A stretch of DNA of 30,684 bases, from contig NZ_CAJJWO010000061.1 in NCBI RefSeq assembly GCF_905196875.1, positions 1 to 30,684 of the forward strand. The letters are read 5' to 3'. Both the position numbers and the translations under genes were made by a program. The stretch's first letter is position 1. The number at the start of each line of letters is the position of its first letter. The notes under the pieces are model-generated. The model did not search any database and was not told the origin of the DNA. It saw nothing but the letters and a program-made list of their open reading frames with translations. The DNA comes from an uncultured Parabacteroides sp. Lineage in GTDB: Bacteria; Bacteroidota; Bacteroidia; Bacteroidales; Tannerellaceae. Below are positions 15,521 through 24,086 of this stretch, one piece after another.

Positions 15521-16987
15521 ATGGAAAATGGCGTAGTGATGCAATATTTCGAGTGGAATCTCCCGAATAACGGAAATTTATGGAAACAGTTGAAAGAAGA
15601 TGCATCTCATTTACATGAAATCGGTGTTACGGCAATTTGGATTCCGCCTGCATATAAAGCGGACGAGCAGCAGGATGAAGGTTATGCCACGTATGATCTG
15701 TATGATTTGGGTGAGTTTGACCAGAAATGTACCGTTAGAACAAAGTATGGGACGAAGGAAGAACTGAAGGCCATGATCGATGAACTGCATAAATATCATA
15801 TTTCGGTTTATCTCGATGTGGTATTGAACCATAAGGCCGGAGGCGATTATACTGAAAAGTTTATGGTTGTAGAAGTCGATCCTACCGACCGTACGAAGCC
15901 TGTCAGCGATGAGTTTGAAGTGCAAGGTTGGACCGGCTATAATTTCCACGGACGGGGTGACAAGTATTCTGATTTTAAATGGCACTGGTATCATTTTTCC
16001 GGTACGGGTTTTGATGATAAATCGAGAAGGAGTGGTATCTTCCAGATTTTAGGTGAAAATAAGAACTGGAGTGAAGGAGTGGATACCGAAAATGGGAACT
16101 ACGATTTTCTTCTCGGAAATGATATCGACCTCAATCATCCCGAAGTAGTAACAGAATTGAACCGTTGGGGAAAATGGGTCTCTAATGAATTGAATCTTGA
16201 CGGAATGCGTTTGGATGCTATCAAACATATGAAAGACCAGTTTGTCAAACAATTCTTAGAAGCAGTGAGAACCGAAAGGGGAGAAGACTTTTTTGCTGTA
16301 GGTGAATATTGGAACGGTGATCTGGAAACGTTGGACAACTATCTGGAAGCGGTCGGGAATAAAATCAGCCTGTTCGATGTGCCCCTTCATTATAATCTTT
16401 TCCAGGCTTCGCAGGAAGGAAAAGAATATGATCTGCAGAACATTCTGAAAAATACCTTGGTAGAACTGCATCCGGAACAGGCTGTCACCTTTGTCGATAA
16501 TCATGACTCACAACTGGGTAGCTCTCTGGAATCACAGATTGAAGATTGGTTCAAACCATTGGCCTATGGCTTGGTTCTACTGATAAAAGACGGCTATCCT
16601 TGTCTTTTTTATGGTGATTATTATGGTGTGAATGGAGAGAAGCCGTCTCATACGCAGATCATAGATCTTTTGTTGGATGCCCGTCGGAAATATGCTTACG
16701 GAGAACAGACAAATTATTTCGATCATCCTTCCACTGTTGGTTTCGTAAGGAGTGGAGATGCTGAACATCTGGGATCGGGTTTGGTTTTTCTGATTTCTAA
16801 TGATGAAAAAGGCAGTAAGACGATAAATATAGGCAAAGAGCATGCCAGGGAAAAATGGTATGAGTTGACTGGAAGCATTGCCGATGAAGTACAGATAGAT
16901 AAAGAGGGAAATGGTGAGTTTTCTGTCAATGGGCGTAATTTGGCTGTTTGGATCAAAAAGATCAATAATAATGCTACATTTGCTTAA
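15521..16987 (+). CDS. Cytoplasmic alpha-amylase, glycoside hydrolase family 13
   Basis: This 488-residue GH13 enzyme (subfamily 5-like, as in Bacillus and cytoplasmic E. coli AmyA types) starts MENGVVMQYFEWNLPNNGNL with no signal peptide. Visible conserved regions are DVVLNHKAGGD (99-109), GMRLDAIKHM with nucleophile D232, FAVGEYW with acid/base E262, and FVDNHDSQ with D329. A C-terminal beta domain of about 90 residues follows. It would hydrolyse internal alpha-1,4 bonds of malto-oligosaccharides or storage glucan inside the cell. There are no SusC/SusD-like genes here, so it is separate from a polysaccharide-uptake locus. It begins 77 nt after the porin gene and probably has its own promoter. 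Confidence 0.93.
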   Translation: MENGVVMQYFEWNLPNNGNLWKQLKEDASHLHEIGVTAIWIPPAYKADEQQDEGYATYDLYDLGEFDQKCTVRTKYGTKEELKAMIDELHKYHISVYLDVVLNHKAGGDYTEKFMVVEVDPTDRTKPVSDEFEVQGWTGYNFHGRGDKYSDFKWHWYHFSGTGFDDKSRRSGIFQILGENKNWSEGVDTENGNYDFLLGNDIDLNHPEVVTELNRWGKWVSNELNLDGMRLDAIKHMKDQFVKQFLEAVRTERGEDFFAVGEYWNGDLETLDNYLEAVGNKISLFDVPLHYNLFQASQEGKEYDLQNILKNTLVELHPEQAVTFVDNHDSQLGSSLESQIEDWFKPLAYGLVLLIKDGYPCLFYGDYYGVNGEKPSHTQIIDLLLDARRKYAYGEQTNYFDHPSTVGFVRSGDAEHLGSGLVFLISNDEKGSKTINIGKEHAREKWYELTGSIADEVQIDKEGNGEFSVNGRNLAVWIKKINNNATFA

Positions 16988-17028
16988 TTATTCGTTTTTT
17001 AAGGAGATGGATGAATATAATCTCACAA

Positions 17029-17068
17029 AAGCCGGAAAAGTCAATATCGGTTATTGCTTTCCCGGCTT
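17029..17068. terminator. Hairpin between convergent amylase and thioredoxin genes
   Basis: AAGCCGGAAAAG at 17029-17040 pairs with CTTTCCCGGCTT at 17057-17068 with one bulged base. It lies between two convergent genes and could terminate both. The flanking T or A runs are modest. Confidence 0.65.
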
Positions 17069-17102
17069 ATTAATTGTTTATGCTGTTGAAATATGTTTCT
17101 TA

Positions 17103-17591
17103 TTATTTCTTCAGTAAGATTGTTTCTATTTTTTCTTTCAGCACTTCTTTAGGCTGTGCACCCTGAAGCATCTGAGGCGTTCCTTCCATAGGAATGTATA
17201 ACAGGGCCGGTATTCCTTGTATGCCGAAAGCGGTTGCCAATTCCGTTTCTTTATCTACATCCACTTTGTAAATATCGATTTTGCCGGCATATTCCTTTGC
17301 TAGCTGGTCCAGAGACGGAGCGATCATTTTGCAGGGACCACACCAGTCGGCATAGAAGTCGATAATGGCCGGCTTATTTCCCAGATATTTCCATTCGTTT
17401 GGACTCGCTTCAAAATTATATACTTTCTTCAGAAAGTCTGCCTTATTGATATGTACAGGAGCAGCAGTTTCCTTTCCTGTAGTTTCAGTACTATTTTCTG
17501 TTTCATTATTTTTTGCTTGTCCTTTACATGAAGACAAGGTTATAAATCCTGCTACCAGAACCAGTAGTGTGAAGAATTTTCTACTTTTCAT
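17103..17591 (-). CDS. Thioredoxin-family lipoprotein
   Basis: This 162-residue protein begins with a lipoprotein signal peptide (MKSRKFFTLLVLVAGFITLS then Ser-Cys; Cys 22). A low-complexity Asn/Thr/Glu linker (about 26-45) precedes a thioredoxin domain with the active site WCGPC (C84, C87) in IDFYADWCGPCK and the cis-Pro loop GIQGIPALLY. It is probably anchored facing the periplasm, where it would reduce or exchange disulfides. It is the last gene of a minus-strand group with a DoxA-like fragment and a DUF6132 gene, which suggests a sulfur or thiol redox function. Confidence 0.92.
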   Translation of the reverse strand: MKSRKFFTLLVLVAGFITLSSCKGQAKNNETENSTETTGKETAAPVHINKADFLKKVYNFEASPNEWKYLGNKPAIIDFYADWCGPCKMIAPSLDQLAKEYAGKIDIYKVDVDKETELATAFGIQGIPALLYIPMEGTPQMLQGAQPKEVLKEKIETILLKK

Positions 17592-17616
17592 TATATACTA
17601 TTTTAAATGTTGATGA

Positions 17617-18217
17617 TTAATATGTCAAATCCTGTTTCCAGGTAATACCACTTATATCTGTTAATATAAGTTCATAATTTCCTTTGGGTAAACTAGTCAG
17701 TTCTTTCTCTTTTATAGTCAGTTCCGCTTTGCTTCCCAAAGGTATAACAAGGCTGTATTTGCTTGAAACAACTTTTGCCACATATTTGTTTTGAATGTCT
17801 TCTGCCGGAAATTTTGAAAGATCTTCTCCATTTCTATCAAGAATAATATTGCCGTTTGCATCTTTTAAAGTGATACCGATCAGAAATGAACCATATACAT
17901 CAGCACCTTCCACACGGTAAACGTTAAATGACAATTTATCCTGATTCAGGTTGACGGATGATATTTCGATTTTCGGTTTGACGGATTTGTTATGTGACTT
18001 TCCCCAAACTCCGTTATGAAATACCTGGTTAGTCAGGAGCGTCAGGAATAATATGGCTGTAGCACCTGCTATCGATATTTTCCTAATACATTATTGCTGA
18101 CTGGAGTGGACCAGAGGTAAGCCATCGTGTCCATCCGACAACCAGGCGCAGTGCAAGTGTAAACATCCCGAATAAAGAATACGATTGCTGCATATTCTGT
18201 TTTTCTTCCAATTCCAT
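17617..18217 (-). pseudogene. Broken DoxD/DoxA-like (thiosulfate:quinone oxidoreductase small subunit) gene
   Basis: The segment 18217-18083 encodes 44 residues, MELEEKQNMQQSYSLFGMFT and then LALRLVVGWT, resembling the start of DoxX/DoxD membrane proteins, and stops at TAG. The next frame, open from 18090 to 17617, encodes a hydrophobic helix (ISIAGATAILFLTLLTNQVF) and a DoxA-like domain with YGSFLIGITLKDANG, SLVIPLGSKAEL and LPKGNYELILTDISG. That reading frame has no ATG or GTG in front of the hydrophobic helix, only ATT; a TTG at 17934 would cut the domain. Bacteroidetes often have one fused DoxD-DoxA protein, so this looks like an internal deletion plus frameshift that removed most of the DoxD helices. 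Translation of the DoxA part by coupling is conceivable. Confidence 0.6.
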
Positions 18218-18226
18218 ATCTGTAAG

Positions 18227-18448
18227 TTATTTATCTTTATTTGTCGAAACTTTACTCTCTTTTTGAAAAGAGCTGAGAAGTAATCCCCCGATAATAGCTC
18301 CCCAAACCGAACTGTTGATTGGAGAAGATGTTATAGGACATGTCCCTGTTGTACAACCGATAAATTTCCAATAAAGAAATCCCCCAAGTGCTCCAATTAC
18401 TATTCCCAGTAATGTAAGCCAGTGTCTTTTGATATATACTTTTGTCAT
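18227..18448 (-). CDS. DUF6132 family small membrane protein
   Basis: This 73-residue protein has two hydrophobic helices (about 10-28 and 47-60) around a loop with IGCTTGTCPITSSP carrying Cys 32 and Cys 37, the typical DUF6132 signature. I chose the start at 18448 (MTKVYIKRHWLTLLG); an upstream start at 18496 would add a weak extension that covers the likely leader. The cysteine pair suggests a redox or metal role. It precedes the DoxD/DoxA remnant by 9 nt and the thioredoxin gene, and such genes commonly occur with thioredoxin or rhodanese genes. Function is unproven. Confidence 0.75.
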   Translation of the reverse strand: MTKVYIKRHWLTLLGIVIGALGGFLYWKFIGCTTGTCPITSSPINSSVWGAIIGGLLLSSFQKESKVSTNKDK

Positions 18449-18507
18449 TGTAAAACCTCCTAATGCTGTTATGTCGTTTTTATCTTTCCCCTGCAAGGAT
18501 TATAATA

Positions 18508-18538
18508 CAAACGTAGATGATATTTTCTAATAAAACAA
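18508..18538 (-). promoter_or_regulatory. Promoter of the DUF6132-DoxA-thioredoxin group
   Basis: On the minus strand TTG (18538-18536) is followed after 20 nt by TACGTTTG (18515-18508), a good match to the Bacteroidetes -33/-7 pattern. It leaves a leader of about 50-60 nt before the ATG at 18448. Confidence 0.6.
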
Positions 18539-18751
18539 GTTTCTAGTAGAAAATATATATAAGCGTAACAAACTTTCACGAAAAAGTCTATTGACAGCTA
18601 TTTCAAAACCGGTTTATTGTGAAGTTTTTTTTCTCCTTCGCATTTTTATACAGAATTGTATAACGGATTTCACAGTAAGAACCGAATCTCTTTTTGTCTG
18701 TAAATTTCCTGTACAGGTGTATAATCTGCTTTTAATCTCGTTTTTTATCCT

Positions 18752-18759
18752 TACCTTTG
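18752..18759 (+). promoter_or_regulatory. -7 box of the recR operon
   Basis: TACCTTTG fits TAnnTTTG and lies 20 nt before the recR ATG at 18779, so the leader would be very short. The rest of the gap 18540-18751 is AT-rich with no gene that I can support. Confidence 0.55.
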
Positions 18760-18778
18760 TTACAAAGAAAAGTAATCG

Positions 18779-19402
18779 ATGACTCAAAAATATCCATCTG
18801 CTTTATTGGAAAATGCAGTAAATGAGTTGGCTTCGCTTCCCGGAGTGGGAAGGAAGACGGCTTTGCGGTTGGCTTTATATATGCTTCGCCGGGATGAAGG
18901 CTATACGGAAAACTTTGCGTCCGCCTTACTGGCTTTGCGGAGAGATGTAAAGTATTGTACTGTGTGTCACAATATTTGTGATGACGAAATGTGTTCCATC
19001 TGTGCCGATCCTCACCGGGATCATTCGACTGTTTGTGTGGTTGAAAATATCAAAGAAGTAATGGCAATTGAAAACACCGGACAGTTCCGGGGCGTTTATC
19101 ATGTCCTGGGTGGTATTATTTCCCCTATGGACGGTATTGGTCCGGGCGATCTGCAAATAGACAGTCTGGTGCAGCGCGTAGCCAATGATGAAGTAAAAGA
19201 AATCGTACTAGCCCTCAGTACTACAATGGAAGGAGATACTACCAACTTCTTCATCTATCGTAAACTGTCGGCTTATGATGTAAAGATTACGGTCATTGCT
19301 CGTGGCGTTTCCATTGGTGACGAGATAGAATATGCGGACGAAATAACATTGGGTCGTTCTATCGTCAACCGAACCAGTTTTAATGATTCGATAAAAATAT
19401 AA
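18779..19402 (+). CDS. recR: Recombination protein RecR
   Basis: This 207-residue protein has the full RecR layout: an N-terminal helix-hairpin-helix with LPGVGRKTALRLALY (20-34), a four-Cys zinc finger (C60, C63, C72, C75) and a Toprim domain with VVENIKEVMAIE, then HVLGG and GDEIEYADEITLGRS near the C-terminus. RecR works with RecO in loading RecA on gapped DNA. It heads a three-gene operon with a glycosyltransferase (10 nt gap) and an acetyltransferase (1 nt gap). Confidence 0.97.
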   Translation: MTQKYPSALLENAVNELASLPGVGRKTALRLALYMLRRDEGYTENFASALLALRRDVKYCTVCHNICDDEMCSICADPHRDHSTVCVVENIKEVMAIENTGQFRGVYHVLGGIISPMDGIGPGDLQIDSLVQRVANDEVKEIVLALSTTMEGDTTNFFIYRKLSAYDVKITVIARGVSIGDEIEYADEITLGRSIVNRTSFNDSIKI

Positions 19403-19412
19403 TCTGATTCTT

Positions 19413-20588
19413 ATGTACGAAACCAAGATATCCATTATCATTGTAAACTATAACGTAAAGTATTTTTTGGAGCAATGCCTATATTCGGTTCGTGCAGCTG
19501 TTGCTGGTTTTGATGCGGAAGTATTTGTCGTTGATAACAACTCTACGGATGGTTCTGTCGATTATCTCCGCCCCAGGTTCCCGGAAGTGACTTTTATTGA
19601 GAACAAGGATAATCCGGGATTTGCCAAGGCTAATAACCAGGCAATCCGTCAATGTAATGGAGAGTACGTGTTATTGCTTAATCCCGATACTGTGATAGGT
19701 GAGGAGAGTCTCCGGACTCTTTGTTTCTTTATGGATGAACATCCGAAAGCAGGCGGAATAGGGGTGAAAATGTTGGATGGGCATGGTGCATTTTTACCTG
19801 AGAGTAAGCGTAGTTTCCCTTCTCCCTGGGTTTCGTTCTGTAAAATATTCGGATTATCGAAATTGTTTCCTAAATCGCGTATATTCTCAAGGTATAGTTT
19901 GGCTTATCTGGACAAGGAAAAACAACATAAGGTAGACGTACTGGCCGGTGCGTTTATGCTGCTTCGACACGATGCGTTAGACAAGGTCGGATTGTTGGAT
20001 GAAGCCTTCTTTATGTATGGTGAAGATATTGATCTGTCGTACCGGATGGTATTAGGTGGTTATAAGAATTATTATATTCCGGAACGTATCCTGCATTACA
20101 AAGGAGAAAGTACGAAGCATGGCGATATGAAATATGTGAAGGCCTTTTATGGTGCCATGCTGATCTTTTTCCGGAAATATTATCCTCATTCCGGTTGGCT
20201 GATGGGTTTTTTTATAAAGCTGGCTATTTTATTGCGTGCTTCATTGGCTGCTTGCTCACGTCTGTTGGGAGTCAAGCAAAAATCCAGGAGTAAGCATAAG
20301 CGTTTACTGATACTTTGCCATAAGGACAATTTTGAGGCCATCAAGTCAGCTTGTGTGAAACGTATGCCCGAACTGGAACATATAAATCTTTGGGATCTGG
20401 ATGAAGAACGCGTCATGGATGCCATTTGCCGTCGTAATCAGATGAAGGAATTTACTGATTATGCCATTTGTTATCCGGATGCCCGTTTTGAACAAATGCT
20501 TTTGTTAATGGATTCGATGGTCAGTAAGAAAGTTACTTATCATATTTTTTGTAAGGAAAGCGGACAATTAATATCACCGGGGAAATAA
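19413..20588 (+). CDS. Family 2 glycosyltransferase with C-terminal extension
   Basis: This 391-residue protein has a GT-A domain (about 6-235) with SIIIVNYNV, VVDNNSTDGS (39-48), a DxD-like NPDT (90-93) and FFMYGEDIDLSYR (208-220). These match rhamnosyltransferase-like GT2 enzymes. A hydrophobic stretch (FFIKLAILLRASLAACS, about 264-280) suggests membrane anchoring. A C-terminal segment of about 100 residues (KRLLILCHKDNFEAIKSACV onward) looks like a separate small domain of unknown role. It probably adds a sugar to a surface glycan. The donor is unknown. Confidence 0.9.
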   Translation: MYETKISIIIVNYNVKYFLEQCLYSVRAAVAGFDAEVFVVDNNSTDGSVDYLRPRFPEVTFIENKDNPGFAKANNQAIRQCNGEYVLLLNPDTVIGEESLRTLCFFMDEHPKAGGIGVKMLDGHGAFLPESKRSFPSPWVSFCKIFGLSKLFPKSRIFSRYSLAYLDKEKQHKVDVLAGAFMLLRHDALDKVGLLDEAFFMYGEDIDLSYRMVLGGYKNYYIPERILHYKGESTKHGDMKYVKAFYGAMLIFFRKYYPHSGWLMGFFIKLAILLRASLAACSRLLGVKQKSRSKHKRLLILCHKDNFEAIKSACVKRMPELEHINLWDLDEERVMDAICRRNQMKEFTDYAICYPDARFEQMLLLMDSMVSKKVTYHIFCKESGQLISPGK

Positions 20589-20589
20589 T

Positions 20590-21123
20590 ATGGCACAACT
20601 GGAAAATGAAATAATTCGTCTCCGTGCTTTGGAGCCAGAAGATCTGGAACCTCTGTATCGTTGGGAGAATAATCCGGACTTATGGAGCCTGGGGAACACT
20701 ATGTCTCCTTATTCCCGTTATATCTTGAAGGAGTATATCCAGGAATCGCATCGGGATATATTCGACTTGAAGCAATTGCGCCTGATGATCGAACTTCGTT
20801 CAACAGGTGCGGCCGTCGGTACTGTCGATGTGTATGATTTCGAACCGCATCATCGCCGTGCCGGTATCGGGATTTTACTGGACCCTCTTTATCAAGGAAA
20901 TGGATTGGCTACTGAAGCAATGAATGTTCTGATGGAATATGCTTTTTCTTTTTTGAAGTTGCATCAGTTATATGTACATATTCCTGTAGACAATGAAGCC
21001 AGCAAGGCACTCTTTACTCGTTGCGGGTTCATTGTTACGGGTATTATGACGGATTGGATTCAGACAGAAAATGGATATTCTGATGTTCTGATGATGCAAA
21101 AAGTGAATGTATCTACTGTGTAA
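20590..21123 (+). CDS. GNAT-family N-acetyltransferase (RimJ/RimL-like)
   Basis: This 177-residue GNAT protein starts 1 nt after the glycosyltransferase stop codon. It has IIRLRALEPEDLEPLYRWEN (8-27), the acetyl-CoA loop region AGIGILLDPLYQGNGLATEA (92-111) and VPVDNEASKALFTRCGF in the last third. Family members acetylate ribosomal protein N-termini, amino sugars or small amines. The neighbouring glycosyltransferase makes a sugar substrate possible but not shown. Confidence 0.88.
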   Translation: MAQLENEIIRLRALEPEDLEPLYRWENNPDLWSLGNTMSPYSRYILKEYIQESHRDIFDLKQLRLMIELRSTGAAVGTVDVYDFEPHHRRAGIGILLDPLYQGNGLATEAMNVLMEYAFSFLKLHQLYVHIPVDNEASKALFTRCGFIVTGIMTDWIQTENGYSDVLMMQKVNVSTV

Positions 21124-21127
21124 TAAA

Positions 21128-21724
21128 TCAGTTCAGATAAGGATCTTTCGGATATTTAGTCCATGCTTCATAGTTACTGCCCAGCTGTTCGAGAGAGTTT
21201 TTCCAGAAACTTTCTCCATCGGCAAGTAAGATATTTTCTTTGGTAGCATGACTGACTACCCATGAGTTTTTATTGATCTCGCTGCCTAACTGTCCTTTCG
21301 TCCATCCCGAATAACCCAGGAAGAATTTAACTTTCCCTTCAATAGAATGGCCTTTCAACATGTAACGTTTCAAGGCTTCAAAGTCACCATCGAAATAAAG
21401 ATGGTCTTTTATCTTCACCGAATCAGGCACGATCAAATCTCCTAAGGAATGAATAAAGAACAGTCGGTTGGCACTTACAGGGCCACCCAGGTAGATTGGT
21501 ATTTCCGGATACTCTTCAAGTTCCGGAAAAAAGGTATTTACTATTAAATCGGTTTTCTTATTTAATACAAATCCCATGGAACCCTCTGTGTTGTGTTCTA
21601 CGAGTAAAACGACAGAGCGTTGAAAGTAGGCATCTTGCAAGAAAGGTTCGGACATGAGGATACTTCCTTGTGCAGGAAGGACATTATTATGTGTTATTTT
21701 AAATATATTATTATATGATGCCAT
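21128..21724 (-). CDS. YqgE/AlgH family protein (UPF0301)
   Basis: This 198-residue protein matches the YqgE/AlgH family: QGSILMSEPFLQDAYFQRSV (18-37), a SMGFVLNKKTD segment (50-60), YLGGPVSANRLFFIH and the C-terminal FLGYSGWTKGQLGSEI. Length is normal. The family function is unresolved. The gene is convergent with the acetyltransferase gene, with only 4 nt between the stop codons. Confidence 0.93.
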   Translation of the reverse strand: MASYNNIFKITHNNVLPAQGSILMSEPFLQDAYFQRSVVLLVEHNTEGSMGFVLNKKTDLIVNTFFPELEEYPEIPIYLGGPVSANRLFFIHSLGDLIVPDSVKIKDHLYFDGDFEALKRYMLKGHSIEGKVKFFLGYSGWTKGQLGSEINKNSWVVSHATKENILLADGESFWKNSLEQLGSNYEAWTKYPKDPYLN

Positions 21725-21793
21725 AGTGAAGATTGCTTACTGTGTTAGACAGGGACAATATATGGCTTTTGATGTTAAGAAGCAAACGAAAAA

Positions 21794-21832
21794 CCCGGCA
21801 TTTGGGTTAATAAGTGTAAAATAAATGCCGGG
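21794..21832 (-). terminator. Terminator of the aminotransferase gene
   Basis: CCCGGCATTT (21794-21803) and AAATGCCGGG (21823-21832) are perfect complements. Read on the minus strand the stem is followed by a T run, as expected for a Rho-independent terminator just past the aminotransferase stop codon and ahead of the YqgE gene. Confidence 0.88.
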
Positions 21833-21842
21833 CTTGTGTTAA

Positions 21843-23156
21843 TTATAGGGTCTGATTTTCTTTGAATAGCTTTAAACGCTCTTCCAGAAGGTCATATTGG
21901 TGTGGTTTGATGAACGAAGTGCAGGCACGCAGACCTTCCTGGTTGCTGCCGGTTGTGCTTAAAGAGATGGCACTTACTCCGTAATAGATCAGTTCTTCCA
22001 TCAACTGTCCGCCGGTCATTCCGGGATAGGCGATCGTGAAATAGAAGCCGTCGGCAATCGGTTCGTCCAAGTCATGATCGTAAACGATCGTGAAACCGTA
22101 GTCTGTAAAGATTTTCTTCAGTCTTTCGGCGCGGCGTCCGTATTCCTTTACTTCCGAGATAAAATCGAACTGGCCGTCGGAGGCTGCTTTGAACATAGCC
22201 GCCAATGCTACCTGCGCCGAATGACTGGTTCCTGATGACAGGGCGTACAGTACACGGTGGATGTAAACAGTACCGAAAGTGCCGCCGCCATAACGCTTCG
22301 TCAATCCCGGATAAGCACGGTGGTAAAGTTTGTTTGAAATAGCAGTTACACCGATACGTTGTCCGGCATAGCTGAATGCTTTCGAGCCGGAGATCTGCAA
22401 GATGTAATTATCCGTATAATGTGCAACGCTTGCCTGATAAGGAGCTTCGAAAGGTTTGCCGAGTTCTTTGCGGAAATCCATAGCGAAGTAGGCGAGGTCT
22501 TCGATCACGATCGTATCATATTTGTTTGCCATCTCTCCGATGATCTTCAGTTCTTCGTCTGTCAGGCAGAACCAGGCAGGGTTGTTCGGGTTCGAATAGA
22601 TCATGGCTGCGATATTGCCTTTTGAAAGGTGTTCTTCCAGGATGGCACGCAGTTTCTCTCCGCGATATTCATAGACGTCGAATGATTCATATTTATATCC
22701 CATCACGACGATCTGCTGTTTCTGAACCGGAAATCCGGGATCGATGAAGAGGATAGTATCTTTTCCTTCCGTGCATTGTCCGCTGGTAAGGAAAGAGGCA
22801 AATGTCCCTTGCATGGAACCGGTTACCGGAACACAGCATTCCGGTGCTATATCTATATTGATAAAAGCCTTGATGAATCTGGATGCTTCTGCTTTTACTT
22901 CCGGCGTACCGTTGATATTCGGATAGATGGAGGCGATGCCGCTCTTTAGTGCATTTATTTCCGCATCGACACCAACTTGCGCCGCTTTCAGTCCGGGAAC
23001 GCCCATTTCCATGTGTATGAACTCGGTTTTTGTTTCCTGTTCCAATTGTGTGGATATGGCAACAACTTCACGGATTGTAGCTTTCCCGAAATCCGGTAAT
23101 CCGTAGCCATCTATTATTTGTCTGGCAGTCTGATAATCTACTGGAGTATTCTTCAT
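21843..23156 (-). CDS. PLP-dependent aminotransferase, class I/II fold
   Basis: This 437-residue fold-type I enzyme has the cofactor-binding pattern SNPNNPAW (188-195), D220 in IVIEDLAYF, the Schiff-base Lys 259 in ISGSKAFSYAG and Arg 267 in QRIGVT. It transfers amino groups between amino acids and 2-oxo acids; the natural substrate cannot be set from motifs. The sequence is of the Bacteroidales type with VPVTGSMQGTFASFL near the phosphate site. A -7 box TACTTTTG on the minus strand (23188-23181) lies about 25 nt before the ATG. Confidence 0.9.
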   Translation of the reverse strand: MKNTPVDYQTARQIIDGYGLPDFGKATIREVVAISTQLEQETKTEFIHMEMGVPGLKAAQVGVDAEINALKSGIASIYPNINGTPEVKAEASRFIKAFINIDIAPECCVPVTGSMQGTFASFLTSGQCTEGKDTILFIDPGFPVQKQQIVVMGYKYESFDVYEYRGEKLRAILEEHLSKGNIAAMIYSNPNNPAWFCLTDEELKIIGEMANKYDTIVIEDLAYFAMDFRKELGKPFEAPYQASVAHYTDNYILQISGSKAFSYAGQRIGVTAISNKLYHRAYPGLTKRYGGGTFGTVYIHRVLYALSSGTSHSAQVALAAMFKAASDGQFDFISEVKEYGRRAERLKKIFTDYGFTIVYDHDLDEPIADGFYFTIAYPGMTGGQLMEELIYYGVSAISLSTTGSNQEGLRACTSFIKPHQYDLLEERLKLFKENQTL

Positions 23157-23180
23157 GTCTGTTATAGTTTATATGGGGGA

Positions 23181-23188
23181 CAAAAGTA
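23181..23188 (-). promoter_or_regulatory. -7 box of the aminotransferase gene
   Basis: On the minus strand TACTTTTG matches TAnnTTTG. A TTTC-like -33 element (23213-23210) lies 21 nt upstream. The leader would be about 20 nt. Confidence 0.55.
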
Positions 23189-23229
23189 AAAAAATAATCG
23201 ATCCGATGTGAAATATTTGTATGAAACTG

Positions 23230-23259
23230 TTGTGTAATTGAAAATATTATCTACCTTTG
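23230..23259 (+). promoter_or_regulatory. Promoter of tRNA-Asp
   Basis: TTG at 23230-23232, a 19-nt spacer and TACCTTTG at 23252-23259 match the Bacteroidetes promoter pattern. Transcription would start about 28 nt before the mature tRNA. Confidence 0.75.
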
Positions 23260-23294
23260 CACCGCAATCGAGAGAGATGCGGTATAAAAACATT

Positions 23295-23368
23295 GGTTCG
23301 GTAGTTCAGTTGGTTAGAATACATGCCTGTCACGCATGGGGTCGCGGGTTCGAGTCCCGTCCGGACCG
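23295..23368 (+). tRNA. tRNA-Asp (GTC)
   Basis: The 74-nt gene folds as a full cloverleaf. The acceptor stem is GGTTCGG with CCGGACC (one G-T pair) and a discriminator G at 23368. The anticodon stem is CATGC with GCATG, the anticodon GTC is at 23329-23331, and the T arm is CGGGTTCGAGTCCCG. CCA is not encoded. Confidence 0.97.
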
Positions 23369-23392
23369 CTTTCGAAAGAAGCAAAAGATAGT

Positions 23393-23425
23393 AAAGCTCT
23401 GTAATTTATATTACAGGGCTTTTTT
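23393..23425 (+). terminator. Terminator after tRNA-Asp
   Basis: AAAGCTCTGTAAT (23393-23405) pairs with ATTACAGGGCTTT (23410-23422) with one G-T pair, then a T run. A very similar hairpin lies at 24087-24118. Confidence 0.9.
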
Positions 23426-23458
23426 TATTGTATTTGGTTTTTTGCCAATAAAGTAACT

Positions 23459-23935
23459 CTAATAAAACTTATCCTCGTTTAGTACTTTGATTATGGTTTT
23501 AGCGATACGGTCAGCTTTGGTTTGTTCTGTTTTGGCAGAATTGATCCAGTCGATAAATGCCTTTTTCTGACCATCGCTATAAGTTTCAAACTTTTCCAAA
23601 GCTCCCTCTTCATATTCCATACATAAAAGCAATTCTTCCGGAATTATCAATGGAGTTTTATCCTCGTATAAAGTAATATGAACTGTGTCGGGAGCTTCCT
23701 TTTTGATTTTCTTTCTTATTGCCGACTTGATGGGTAAACCGATGTTTCCGTTTCCAATAGGCATCATATTCAAATTAGAAAACTCATAGTCATCTATCTT
23801 CCCTTTTACTTTCAACATCCCGAATGATGTTTTAGGCATAGGGATTTCAGGAATTTCGACAAAGGTCCAACCTCCTTTACCTCCGATTTTGAACAATATA
23901 TAATCTTTATCTACTAATGGTTTTTCTGTATTCAT
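23459..23935 (-). CDS. DUF1905/YdeI-OmpD-associated family protein
   Basis: This 158-residue protein begins with a DUF1905-like beta domain (GGWTFVEIP and NIGLPIKSAIRKKIKKEAPD, about 20-85) and ends with a short YdeI/OmpD-associated helical domain (LEKFETYSDGQKKAFIDWIN, then AKTEQTKADRIAKTIIKVLN). Its biochemical function is unknown. It is a second YdeI-type protein in the window but not a duplicate of the one at 10714-11307. A TATCTTTG box on the minus strand (23972-23965) precedes its ATG. It sits between tRNA-Asp and an orphan terminator, which hints at insertion. Confidence 0.82.
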   Translation of the reverse strand: MNTEKPLVDKDYILFKIGGKGGWTFVEIPEIPMPKTSFGMLKVKGKIDDYEFSNLNMMPIGNGNIGLPIKSAIRKKIKKEAPDTVHITLYEDKTPLIIPEELLLCMEYEEGALEKFETYSDGQKKAFIDWINSAKTEQTKADRIAKTIIKVLNEDKFY

Positions 23936-24086
23936 AATATGATATTTCTATTTTAGTTTTGAGACAAAGATACTAAGTACGGATGACGGCAGTATGTCAG
24001 CAGCACAAATTATTTTTTTTAATTCTCTGTTTACCTGACGTAGAAGAAAGTACCTTCTTTCGTACGACCCTCGAAAGATGTAAAGC

